Assembly: GCA_038236995.1 (NCBI GenBank) | Contig: JBBRZE010000057.1 | Coordinates: forward strand, 1 to 36,955 | Reading direction: 5' to 3' | Length of the DNA: 36,955 nucleotides | DNA from: JAAFHB01 sp038236995 | GTDB taxonomy: Bacteria; Bacteroidota; Bacteroidia; Bacteroidales; Prolixibacteraceae | Shown: positions 17,403 through 26,137 of the stretch, in pieces | Layout of the letters: every line of letters begins with the position of its first letter | Position numbering within the stretch: the first letter of the stretch is position 1 | The notes under the pieces: model-generated | Told to the model about the DNA's origin: nothing | Seen by the model: only the letters and a program-made list of their open reading frames with translations | Databases searched by the model: none | Position numbers and translations under genes: made by a program

Positions 17403-19373
17403 ATGAAAAAGCTAACTAAAAAGTCCCCCAACGGGGGATTTAGGGGACTTCTTTTTTTTCTTCTTATTATAGCTTCTTCCTCGCAAGCTCAATTTAAAGT
17501 TGCCGGAATCTTTGGCAATAATGCTGTAATTCAGCAAGGAATAGCTGCACCGGTTTGGGGACAGGCAATGGCTGGCGAAGTTATTACAGTTCAGATAGCC
17601 GGTAATGAGGTGAAAACGGTTGCCGATGAATACGGAAACTGGATGGTTAGACTAACTCCAATGAAAGCTGATGGCAAGCAATATGAATTAACCGTAAAAG
17701 CAGGAATAGATAAAATTGCATATACAAATATTCAGGTTGGTGAAGTATGGTTTGCTTCCGGACAATCGAATATGCAGTTTAAAGTTGGTGGTGGCATCAA
17801 CAACATGGATGAGGAGATAGCAAAAGCCAATTATCCGAATATTCGTTTTTATAACGTTGATTTGGTTACGTCGGTGCAACCCTTGAAGGACATTCCACAA
17901 AAAGACTGGCAGATTTGTAATCCGGCAAATGTCAAAGATTTCTCGGCAGTTGCTTACTTTTTTGCACGTGAATTAAACGTTGATAAAAAAGTTCCTGTGG
18001 GAATTATCGTTGGAGCGCGTGGAGCCACTAATCTGGAAACATGGATGAGTCGTGACCGGTTAATGACGCACCCCGATTTTCCAGAACAACTTACAAAATT
18101 AGGGACAGACACTGCTTTGTGGAATGACAATGTTCGCAAAGCCATTCAATCCGAAAAAGATCGTGACCAGATTGCCAATACATCCATGAATGGAATAAAC
18201 CTGAAAGTAAACACGCTGAAATACAACGATTCAGACTGGGATAAAACTACATTTCCAATCAATATTGGCAAAATGGGTTATCCCGGATTTTGGGGCTTGG
18301 TTTGGATTCGGAAAACGTTTGAAATTTCGGCTCAATCCGCTAAAAAAGAATGGAAAATCTACTTGCCCATTAAAGATCAGGACGACCGTATTTATTTGAA
18401 CGGCAAAGAAATTGCCCGCAGTGTTTCCAAATTAAAGGAGAACGTAATTACATCTCCCGCAGGAAGTTTGAAAGTGGGAAGTAATTTGTTGGCAGTCAGA
18501 ATGTATGTGCATTGGGGAAGTGCAGAAATTGGAAATGATAAAACCGAATGTTTTCTGCTTTCGAAAGATGGTGAGCGCGTTGAACTGTCAGGCATTTGGA
18601 CATCTAACAATAAAATCGAACCACCTGTGGCTCAATGGCAGGATTATTACAATTCCAGCACGGTGAATTTCAACGGTGTTGTAAATCCGGTTATACCTTA
18701 CGGAATTCGTGGTTTTCTTTGGTATCAGGGAGAGAATAATGCAAGCCGTTTTAAACAATATGCCGAGCTGCAACCGATGCTGATTGACGATTGGCGGGTT
18801 CGTTGGGAACAAGGCTATTTACCTTTTCTGTTTGTGCAATTAGCCAATTATACGGAACGTTCGGCAACGCCAAAATCGGAGGACAACTGGGCGAGTTTTC
18901 GGGATGCTCAGACTTCAACACTCAGCAGAAGTCAAAATACCGGAATGGCTTGTACCATTGATATTGGTGACGGAAATGACATTCACCCGAAAAACAAACA
19001 AGACGTTGGTAAACGGCTCTATTTGGCGGCCAAAGCCAAAGCATACAATGAAGACATAGTTTATTCCGGACCAATGTTTAAATCAGTCAGGTTGGATGGT
19101 AATACATTGAAAATCTGTTTTGATTTTACTCAAAATGGGTTGAAAACGAAAGAAAATCAAGCTGTAAAAGGATTTGCTTTATGTGATAAGGATGGTAAAT
19201 GGACTTGGGCTGACGCTAAAATCAGTGGCAATGAAATTACGATTGATTGCGATAAAACGGTGACGCGCGTTCAGTATGCCTGGCAATCGAATCCAGATTG
19301 TAATTTTTATAATACGGAAGGTTTGCCGGCGGTTCCGTTCAATGAAGAGGTAAAGAAATTGTCTAAAAATTAA
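17403..19373 (+). CDS. Sialate O-acetylesterase-type SGNH carbohydrate esterase
   Basis: A 656-aa secreted esterase that would remove O-acetyl groups from the target glycan. SGNH blocks: 'VWFASGQSNMQF' (nucleophile Ser122), 'GIIVGARGATNLETWMS' (block II/III type), 'GFLWYQGENNA', and 'GDGNDIHPKNKQDVG' with the Asp/His pair. A beta-galactosidase-like jelly-roll module is inserted at about 285-385 ('WGLVWIRKTFEIS', 'QDDRIYLNGKEIA'), as in other 9-O-acetylesterase-like proteins. The start at 17403 is the only one in frame near the signal peptide. An ATG at 17392 is 11 bp upstream and reads ATG AAA AAA AAA TGA, so it is out of frame by one A. Residues 7-17 (KKSPNGGFRGL region) are encoded by a dispersed palindromic repeat, so the signal peptide start is of recent, unusual origin. 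Confidence 0.9.
   Translation: MKKLTKKSPNGGFRGLLFFLLIIASSSQAQFKVAGIFGNNAVIQQGIAAPVWGQAMAGEVITVQIAGNEVKTVADEYGNWMVRLTPMKADGKQYELTVKAGIDKIAYTNIQVGEVWFASGQSNMQFKVGGGINNMDEEIAKANYPNIRFYNVDLVTSVQPLKDIPQKDWQICNPANVKDFSAVAYFFARELNVDKKVPVGIIVGARGATNLETWMSRDRLMTHPDFPEQLTKLGTDTALWNDNVRKAIQSEKDRDQIANTSMNGINLKVNTLKYNDSDWDKTTFPINIGKMGYPGFWGLVWIRKTFEISAQSAKKEWKIYLPIKDQDDRIYLNGKEIARSVSKLKENVITSPAGSLKVGSNLLAVRMYVHWGSAEIGNDKTECFLLSKDGERVELSGIWTSNNKIEPPVAQWQDYYNSSTVNFNGVVNPVIPYGIRGFLWYQGENNASRFKQYAELQPMLIDDWRVRWEQGYLPFLFVQLANYTERSATPKSEDNWASFRDAQTSTLSRSQNTGMACTIDIGDGNDIHPKNKQDVGKRLYLAAKAKAYNEDIVYSGPMFKSVRLDGNTLKICFDFTQNGLKTKENQAVKGFALCDKDGKWTWADAKISGNEITIDCDKTVTRVQYAWQSNPDCNFYNTEGLPAVPFNEEVKKLSKN
17420..17451. 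repeat. CCCCCTAAATCCCCC-type dispersed repeat, copy 2, within the esterase signal-peptide codons
   Basis: AAGTCCCCCAACGGGGGATT followed by TAGGGGACTT is the reverse-orientation copy of the element at 17334-17362. Its own GTCCCCC and GGGGGAT halves are also self-complementary. It supplies the codons for K-S-P-N-G-G-F-R-G-L just before the hydrophobic core of the signal peptide, so a hairpin may form close to the start codon of the mRNA. Confidence 0.8.
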
Positions 19374-19386
19374 GATTAGGAGTAAA

Positions 19387-21405
19387 ATGAAAAAAACATT
19401 TTCTGTAATATTATTTGTTTTCACTGTAGGAATTGTTTGTGCCCAAACCGCTGCTCAAAAAGAAGCGGTCCAAAAGCAAAAAGAGCAGTTGACTTTTGTA
19501 ACTACCACACCGGCCATGATTCAATCAGATTTCTATAAATCTGGAATTGAGAATCAACATCCACGCCTGTTTGCCACTCATGCAGATATTGAAAGAGCAA
19601 AAACATTGATTAAAAATGGAGATGTTTTGATGGTAAGGGCATGGGAAAATATGAAAAAACAAGCAGATGAAAATCTGGAAAAGCCTTTCAACACTGGTGA
19701 ATTAGACGGTGCCAAACTTCGGGTAAAAGGCACTCACAGCAATGCCGCCCAGTTACCGCCTTTGGTAATGGCCTACTGGTTGACAGGCGAAAACAAATAT
19801 GCACAACGGGCTTACGATATTTACCAAAACATGGGCACCTGGCCTGATTGGGGAACTATGATTGTTCCGCCATATACTGACCGACATTTTCTGGATACCG
19901 GAATTGCAGCTTTTGTAACTGCTCTGGTTTACGACGGTTTATACAACTGGATGAAACCCGAACAACGTGATTTTGTATACCAAACGGCCCAAAAATTCTT
20001 GTTTACTCCGGTTTTAGCTCAATATAAAGGAGAGGCTAAACGCACTTGGCAGTGGAACAAATCGGCAAACAACTGGAATGGGATATGCAATGGAGGCGTT
20101 ATCATGGCATCCATGATGATGTTCGATCGTGATCCCCAAACTATGAGCTGGCTTATTTCGACGGCAGCGAACGATTTACCGATTTTTATCCGCGAATTCG
20201 AACCTGACGGTCAAAGTGAAGAAGGTTTGATGTATTGGAGTTATGCTTTGATGTACACGCTGCCTGCTTTTGATGCAATGCAACGCTGTTTGAGCACAAC
20301 TTACGGGATTGCAGAAACGCCTGGAATACGCAAAACCGGATATTTCCCCGTTTTCACTACCGGACCGGTTACATCAATAAATATTGGAGATGATCCTTTG
20401 AAAACCGGACGTGCCAATTCATTTTTTTGGCTGGCAAAACTTTTTAACGATGCTTCTTTAGCAAAATTACAATATGATCTGGTTGTTGAAAATGGTTCCG
20501 AAATGCCCTGGTTCGATTTCTTTTATTACGATCCGGCTTTGGTTTCGAAAGGGTTAAAAGTAAATGTGCCACTTGACAATTCGGTTTATGGACTTGAACT
20601 GATGTCAATGCGCGAAAACTGGAGCGACAAAGATGCGCTTTATGTTTCTGTTCATGGTGGTTACAACAGTGCAAGCCATGGCCATCTCGATGCCGGATCA
20701 TTTTATATTCAGGCGCTTGGCGAAGTATGGGCCTATGGAAATCTGGGGCGTGATGATTATACTTATCCGGGATATTTTTCAAAGCAAACATCTCCCGGCT
20801 ATTATGATTCTGTTACAGAGCAAAAAGAAGCCGGACGCTGGCATTTTTACCGGTTAAGAACTGAAGGGAAAAATTGTCTGGTGTTTAATCCTTCAATCCG
20901 TCCCGAACAATTTGAAAAAGGAACAGCCTATGTGATGAAACAAAAATCGACTCCCAATGAAGGATATTTTGTGTTAAACATGCAGGAATGTTATCAACGC
21001 GATGTGAAAAACTATATGCGCGGCGTGAAACTTGATCGGGGGAACCGCTATATAACTATTCAGGATGAATTTGAGGCTAAATCACCATCAACGGTTTGGT
21101 GGAATATGCATACCAAAGCCGAAATTGAAATATCAAAAGATGGGCGTTCTGCAACTTTAGTTCTTAAGGGCAAAAAGGCAAAGCTTCAAATCATTGGTGC
21201 AAAAAACGCTAAATTTCAGGTTTTACCAGCCACTTATTTGCCCGGTGAGGAATTTCCATTGACTAAAAACTCAGACAATAAGGATTTTAAAAAAGTTTGT
21301 ATAAAGATGGAAAATGTAAAATCAGAGAAATTACGAATTGATTTCATTCCTTTGGAAGGAAAATCTAATCCTTCGGTTGGTATTGTCGATTTAGCAAAAT
21401 GGTAG
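19387..21405 (+). CDS. Heparinase II/III-family protein (putative polysaccharide lyase)
   Basis: A 672-aa secreted protein with signal peptide MKKTFSVILFVFTVGIVCAQ. The N-terminal two-thirds is helical, fitting the alpha/alpha toroid of these lyases ('HPRLFATHADIERAKTLIKN', 'YWLTGENKYAQRAYDIY', 'NNWNGICNGGVIMASMMMFD'). The heparinase II/III-type beta-sandwich follows, with the signature 'GYNSASHGHLDAGSFYIQAL' (His431, His433). It ends in a beta-rich tail typical of the group ('TVWWNMHTKAEIEISKDGRS'). Family members cleave uronic-acid-containing chains by beta-elimination using Tyr/His, and 'DFFYYD' (about 377-382) and nearby Tyr residues could contribute. The exact PL family and substrate cannot be fixed by eye. 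It lies 13 bp after the esterase and before a sulfatase, which fits an acidic, substituted polysaccharide. Confidence 0.8.
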   Translation: MKKTFSVILFVFTVGIVCAQTAAQKEAVQKQKEQLTFVTTTPAMIQSDFYKSGIENQHPRLFATHADIERAKTLIKNGDVLMVRAWENMKKQADENLEKPFNTGELDGAKLRVKGTHSNAAQLPPLVMAYWLTGENKYAQRAYDIYQNMGTWPDWGTMIVPPYTDRHFLDTGIAAFVTALVYDGLYNWMKPEQRDFVYQTAQKFLFTPVLAQYKGEAKRTWQWNKSANNWNGICNGGVIMASMMMFDRDPQTMSWLISTAANDLPIFIREFEPDGQSEEGLMYWSYALMYTLPAFDAMQRCLSTTYGIAETPGIRKTGYFPVFTTGPVTSINIGDDPLKTGRANSFFWLAKLFNDASLAKLQYDLVVENGSEMPWFDFFYYDPALVSKGLKVNVPLDNSVYGLELMSMRENWSDKDALYVSVHGGYNSASHGHLDAGSFYIQALGEVWAYGNLGRDDYTYPGYFSKQTSPGYYDSVTEQKEAGRWHFYRLRTEGKNCLVFNPSIRPEQFEKGTAYVMKQKSTPNEGYFVLNMQECYQRDVKNYMRGVKLDRGNRYITIQDEFEAKSPSTVWWNMHTKAEIEISKDGRSATLVLKGKKAKLQIIGAKNAKFQVLPATYLPGEEFPLTKNSDNKDFKKVCIKMENVKSEKLRIDFIPLEGKSNPSVGIVDLAKW

Positions 21406-21439
21406 AATATTACACCTAATCAAATAAATATAATCCGAT

Positions 21440-23029
21440 ATGAAATCAACCCTTAAATTTCTACCGATTCTGGGGGCAACCGCTCTTCTGGCAGTTGCGC
21501 AGGGATGTTCCGAAGTAAAGAAACCCGTTCGACCCAATATCATCTTTATCATGAGCGACGATCATGCCTATCAGGCCATCAGCGCTTATGGCGATAGGTT
21601 TAGCGAGATTGCACCGACTCCCAATATTGACAGGATAGCTGCCAACGGAATGATATTTAACCGCTGTTTAGTTACCAATTCCATTTGCGGACCTTCACGC
21701 GCCACTATTCTTACCGGCAAATACAGCCACCTGAACGGCTTTTTGCAAAACGAGGCAACACCTTTTGATGGAAGTCAGCAAACTTTTCCAAAAATCCTGC
21801 AACAAGCCGGATATCGTACAGGGCTTATTGGAAAATGGCACCTTGATTCAGAACCTACCGGATTCGATCATTGGGATATCCTGCCTGGTCAGGGTCATTA
21901 TTACAATCCTGATTTCATTAATCCGCAAGGGCAATATCAGGAGAAAGGTTATGTGACCGATATTATTACTGAAAAATCAATTGCATGGCTGAAAGAGGCC
22001 TCATCCGGTGGAAAACCCTTTATGCTGATGCTGCACCACAAAGCGCCACACAGGGAATGGGAACCAGGTCCAAAATATCTTGAACGCTTTAAGGGAGTGC
22101 AGTTCCCTTTGCCCGAAACACTTTTCGATGACTATTCGGGAAGAGGTCAGGCTGAACATGAGCAGGATATGACCATTGAAAAAACAATGCGGATGGAAGC
22201 TGATCTGAAAATGTGGGAAGACACGATTTCTCCTGAGTGGAAAAGAACGGTTGGCAGGATGAGTTCATCTCAAAGAGCCGCCTGGAATACGGTTTACATC
22301 CCTGTCAAGGAAGAATTTAAGAAGGCCAATCCGAAAGGCAGGGATTTAATTGTCTGGAAATATCAGCGTTATATGAATGATTATCTTGCTTGCATCCAGT
22401 CTGTAGATGAGAGTGTTGGTAAAGTTCTTGATTATCTCAAAGAGGCAGGGCTTGATGAAAATACCATTGTGATTTATACCTCTGATCAGGGATTTTACCT
22501 TGGAGAACATGGGTGGTTCGACAAACGTTTTATGTTTGAACAATCGTACCGTACCCCGCTACTGATCAGTTGGCCGGGAGTAACCAAGCCTGGGTCAGTA
22601 AACAAAGATATCGTTTCCAATCTTGATTTTGCCGAGACATTCCTCGATGTAGCGGGGATAAGTGTTCCATCAGATATGCAGGGAGTTAGTTTATTGCAGG
22701 TTTTAAAAGGTAAAACGCCCGCTGACTGGCGGAAAGAACATTACTACGAATATTACGAATATCCCGGTTGGCATAGCGTTAAAAGACATTATGGCGTAAG
22801 CACCGATCGTTATAAGCTCATTCATTACTACTACGACATTGATGAATGGGAAATGTATGACCTTGCCAGCGACCCCAACGAAATGAAAAATGTATATGAT
22901 GATCCGGATTATTCTTTAGTCCGGGAAGATTTAAAAAAGAAGCTTTCGGAAATGGAAATCAAATACAAAGACAGTAAATCGTCGAGAAATTCATTTCTTC
23001 CTCAAAAGAATCAGACAAAAGCTAACTAA
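21440..23029 (+). CDS. S1-family (type I) sulfatase, GlcNAc-6-sulfatase-like
   Basis: A 529-aa lipoprotein (lipobox AVAQGC, Cys23) that hydrolyses a sulfate ester from a sugar. The metal site begins with 'IIFIMSDDH' (Asp40, Asp41). The formylglycine motif is 'CGPSRATILTG', with Cys83 as the residue converted to formylglycine, so an anaerobic (anSME-type) or other maturase must exist elsewhere. 'GKWHLDSEPTGFDHW', 'HHKAPHREWEP' and 'TSDQGFYLGEHGWFDKRFMF' complete the active site. The overall sequence reminds me of the S1_11 N-acetylglucosamine-6-O-sulfatases of Bacteroides, but the subfamily is from memory only. It is co-operonic with the heparinase-like and GH2 genes (34-bp gaps on both sides). 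Confidence 0.93.
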   Translation: MKSTLKFLPILGATALLAVAQGCSEVKKPVRPNIIFIMSDDHAYQAISAYGDRFSEIAPTPNIDRIAANGMIFNRCLVTNSICGPSRATILTGKYSHLNGFLQNEATPFDGSQQTFPKILQQAGYRTGLIGKWHLDSEPTGFDHWDILPGQGHYYNPDFINPQGQYQEKGYVTDIITEKSIAWLKEASSGGKPFMLMLHHKAPHREWEPGPKYLERFKGVQFPLPETLFDDYSGRGQAEHEQDMTIEKTMRMEADLKMWEDTISPEWKRTVGRMSSSQRAAWNTVYIPVKEEFKKANPKGRDLIVWKYQRYMNDYLACIQSVDESVGKVLDYLKEAGLDENTIVIYTSDQGFYLGEHGWFDKRFMFEQSYRTPLLISWPGVTKPGSVNKDIVSNLDFAETFLDVAGISVPSDMQGVSLLQVLKGKTPADWRKEHYYEYYEYPGWHSVKRHYGVSTDRYKLIHYYYDIDEWEMYDLASDPNEMKNVYDDPDYSLVREDLKKKLSEMEIKYKDSKSSRNSFLPQKNQTKAN

Positions 23030-23063
23030 TTGACACATAAATAACAAAATTAAATAAATTGAC

Positions 23064-25925
23064 ATGCAAATAACAAACGTCCGGGCAATTAAGCTCATCA
23101 CATTCCTAATAGTTATTGTTCTGCATCAAACGGCTTTTTCGCAAGGCTACAAACTCAATTTCGGCCTCAGCCAGCCGCAGGATCCTGCAACACTACCGAA
23201 GTCGGTGGTTAAACCTCAGACTTCGGTCCGGAAAGCCAAGGTGGTTATTCCAGCCTCCCTGCAAAAAGTGAACGAAAATGAATACCTGCTCTCATCGGGC
23301 TGGGAAATGGCTGAAGCTGATCAGGTGATCGCTTCAGGAGAATCATTGTTCAATTCTGATTTCAATACATCCAAATGGTACAACGCCACAGTTCCGGGAA
23401 CTGTTTTAACTACGCTGGTTGACCAGGGTGTTTATCCCGATCCATATTTTGGGTTGAATAACCTTTCGATTCCTGATTCACTTTGCAGGAAGGACTGGTG
23501 GTACCGCCTGCCGGTAAAGCTTCCTGAAAACTGCTCCGGAAAAACCATCTGGCTATTGTTCAACGGAATCAATTATAAAGCCGATATCTGGCTGAACGGT
23601 AAGCTGCTTGGACGTATTGCAGGTGCATTTCAACGTGGCGAATTTGATGCCACGATGCTGATGAATCTTCAGGGAAATAATATTCTGGCGGTTCATATTT
23701 ATCCGCCACATAATCCCGGCATTCCGCAGGAGGAATCACCAGGCGCAGGACAAGGGCCAAATGGCGGTCAGCTTTGTCTCGACGGCCCCACTTTTATCTC
23801 TTCCGAAGGTTGGGATTGGGTTCCGGGAATCCGCGACCGTAATATTGGCATCTGGCAGGATGTCCGGCTTCGCCTGACAGAGGCTATTACTTTAATTGAT
23901 CCGCAGGTGATTACCGATTTGCCGCTGCCCGATACAACAAGCGTTTCCGTTACAGTGAAATCAGAAATCAAAAATCATTCACAAATACCTCAAAAGGTCA
24001 CAATTACCGGATGGATTGGCAAAGTTGAAGTCAGCAAAACTTTAGAATTAAAAGCTGGCGAATTGAAATCGGTAACATTCTCTCCATCTGAATTTCCCCA
24101 GTTAAACCTTAAGAATCCGCGACTCTGGTGGCCAAACGGCTATGGACGTCCGGAATTATATAACTTAAAATTACTGGCAACGCTTGAAAACGGTCAACTT
24201 TCCGATCAGCAGGAATGTCGTTTTGGCGTACGCGAATTTTCGTACGAAATGGCGGTTGCACAACCTGAAAAAACGATGTGGCGCGTTGAGTTCAATCCGA
24301 TAAAAGCAGCCGGAAAAGTGTTGTTCAATACCATTGACCGGGTGGATGTTGGAGAGGGAACTTTTCTTCCGAAATTAGCTGACGCTACTGATCCTTCTTT
24401 GTTGACTTCCATTGATAAGAACAGCAATAATCCTTTTCTGACGATCAAGGTAAACGGAGTTCCTGTCTTTTGCAAAGGCGGCAACTGGGGAATGGATGAT
24501 GGCATGAAACGTGTATCGCGCGAAAGGCTTGAGCCTTATTTCAAACTTCACCGCGATGGCAATTTCAATATGATCCGAAACTGGACCGGCGAAAGTACAG
24601 AAAAGGTTTTCTACGATCTTTGCGACGAATACGGGATGCTGGTATGGAACGACTTCTGGCTCTCTACCGAAGGTTATAACCTGAATGTGAACGACAATGC
24701 CCTGTTTATGGCCAATGCTACCGATGTGGTTAAGCGATTTCGCAATCATGCATCTATTGCCATTTGGTGTCCCCGGAACGAAGGTTATGCTCCGTTCCAG
24801 ATCGAACCTCAACTTCAATCTTTAATAGCCAATGAGGATGGAACACGGTTTTATCAGCCCAATTCGCGTAACCTGAATCTTCGTCCTAGCGGTCCATGGA
24901 ATTACCTGACCGATCCCGCTGAATATTACCAAAAAATAGCCGAAGGATTCTCGACTGAACTTGGAACTCCTTCTATCCCGACGGCTGCAACAATCCGCTC
25001 GTTTATGCCAGTTGAAGATCAATGGCCTATCAGCGACACCTGGTTTTACCACGATTTGCACGACGGGCAGAAAGATTACATAAAAGCCATCGACACCAAA
25101 TATGGCAAAAGCGCAAATCTGGATAACTTTTGCAAAAAAGCACAAATGGTCAATTACGACAGTCATCGTGCTATGTTCGAAAGCTGGAACAGTAAAATAT
25201 GGAACAAAGCAAGCGGGATTCTGCTTTGGATGAGCCATCCGGCTTGGCCAAGTATGGTCTGGCAGACTTACTCGTGGGATTACGAAACCTTCGGGTCGTA
25301 CTTCGGTTCAAAAAAAGCGTGCGAACCGCTTCATATTCAGATGAACCTGCCCAACAACAAAGTTGTGGTAGTAAATTCGTCTTTAAAAAACTACAAACAA
25401 TTGTCTGTCAAACAGGAACTCTTTGAACTCAAAGGCAAGAAGATATTCAGTAAAAGTCTCAAAATCAACGTTCCGGCTAATCAGTTAACCGATTGTTTTA
25501 CGATTGAACTTCCAAATGTACTTCCATCGGTTTACCTGATTAGACTTTCGCTTTTGGAAGGAAACAAAGTATTGTCGCAGAACGAATACTGGAAAAGCAC
25601 GAATAAAGATGGTTCGTTTGATGCATTCAATGCGCTGACAGAAATCCTTTTGACTGCAAAAGTTGTGAAATATGAAAAAGGTTTTGCAACATTTATTGTG
25701 TCAAACCATTCGAAGTCAACCGCCATTGGATTGAAATTCAATCTGCGATATTCAGGGAGTGATAAGCTCCTTCTTCCCGCCTACTTCTCCGATGGATACT
25801 GTACCATGTTTCCCGGCGAGAAAAAGCAAATTACGGTTGAATGGAACCCTTCAGAAGCTACTAATCCGGTTTTGATCAGAGATGGTTACAACCTTAAATC
25901 TATGTTCCTTTTAGTGATCAAATAA
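23064..25925 (+). CDS. GH2 exo-beta-glucosaminidase / beta-mannosidase-like enzyme
   Basis: A 953-aa secreted GH2 enzyme with signal peptide ending 'LHQTAFSQ'. It has the N-terminal sugar-binding domain ('LFNGINYKADIWLNGKLLGR'), Ig-like domains ('RLWWPNGYGRPELYNLKL') and a TIM barrel. 'HASIAIWCPRNEG' carries the acid/base Glu573, and 'FSTELGTPSIP' holds the likely nucleophile Glu632. The later block 'AMFESWNSKIWNKASGILLW' and 'AWPSMVWQTYSWDYE...GSYFGSKKACEPLHIQ' closely recalls CsxA-type exo-beta-D-glucosaminidases and endo-beta-mannosidases, not lacZ-type galactosidases. It would therefore remove a terminal GlcN or mannosyl-type residue. Its place next to a GlcNAc-6-sulfatase-like enzyme supports an amino-sugar target, but this is inference. 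Confidence 0.88.
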   Translation: MQITNVRAIKLITFLIVIVLHQTAFSQGYKLNFGLSQPQDPATLPKSVVKPQTSVRKAKVVIPASLQKVNENEYLLSSGWEMAEADQVIASGESLFNSDFNTSKWYNATVPGTVLTTLVDQGVYPDPYFGLNNLSIPDSLCRKDWWYRLPVKLPENCSGKTIWLLFNGINYKADIWLNGKLLGRIAGAFQRGEFDATMLMNLQGNNILAVHIYPPHNPGIPQEESPGAGQGPNGGQLCLDGPTFISSEGWDWVPGIRDRNIGIWQDVRLRLTEAITLIDPQVITDLPLPDTTSVSVTVKSEIKNHSQIPQKVTITGWIGKVEVSKTLELKAGELKSVTFSPSEFPQLNLKNPRLWWPNGYGRPELYNLKLLATLENGQLSDQQECRFGVREFSYEMAVAQPEKTMWRVEFNPIKAAGKVLFNTIDRVDVGEGTFLPKLADATDPSLLTSIDKNSNNPFLTIKVNGVPVFCKGGNWGMDDGMKRVSRERLEPYFKLHRDGNFNMIRNWTGESTEKVFYDLCDEYGMLVWNDFWLSTEGYNLNVNDNALFMANATDVVKRFRNHASIAIWCPRNEGYAPFQIEPQLQSLIANEDGTRFYQPNSRNLNLRPSGPWNYLTDPAEYYQKIAEGFSTELGTPSIPTAATIRSFMPVEDQWPISDTWFYHDLHDGQKDYIKAIDTKYGKSANLDNFCKKAQMVNYDSHRAMFESWNSKIWNKASGILLWMSHPAWPSMVWQTYSWDYETFGSYFGSKKACEPLHIQMNLPNNKVVVVNSSLKNYKQLSVKQELFELKGKKIFSKSLKINVPANQLTDCFTIELPNVLPSVYLIRLSLLEGNKVLSQNEYWKSTNKDGSFDAFNALTEILLTAKVVKYEKGFATFIVSNHSKSTAIGLKFNLRYSGSDKLLLPAYFSDGYCTMFPGEKKQITVEWNPSEATNPVLIRDGYNLKSMFLLVIK

Positions 25926-26137
25926 TTTAGATTCATCTGTGAATAATTTGTTTTTAATGGCCAGATGGAACTTCCGCAATATTCATAGGTTCGTGTGTGC
26001 AACACTTTCTCATGGTCGTGTCATATTTGTGCAACTTTGTAAAGGAAATAAAACAACCTTATGGGGGACTGAAAAGTAGCACTATTATAAAAATTAATAC
26101 CTATTTTAGTGGCTTCCATAACCAAAAAATTTCTGTT

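Noticed and set aside
17334..17451. Insertion sequence with terminal inverted repeats
   Set aside because: The space between the two inverted copies is only 57 bp and holds no transposase; it is better read as two dispersed palindromic elements.
25997..26137. Earlier start for the GHL10-like lipoprotein
   Set aside because: The 47 extra residues precede a canonical lipoprotein signal and show no similarity to it; 26138 fits the family.
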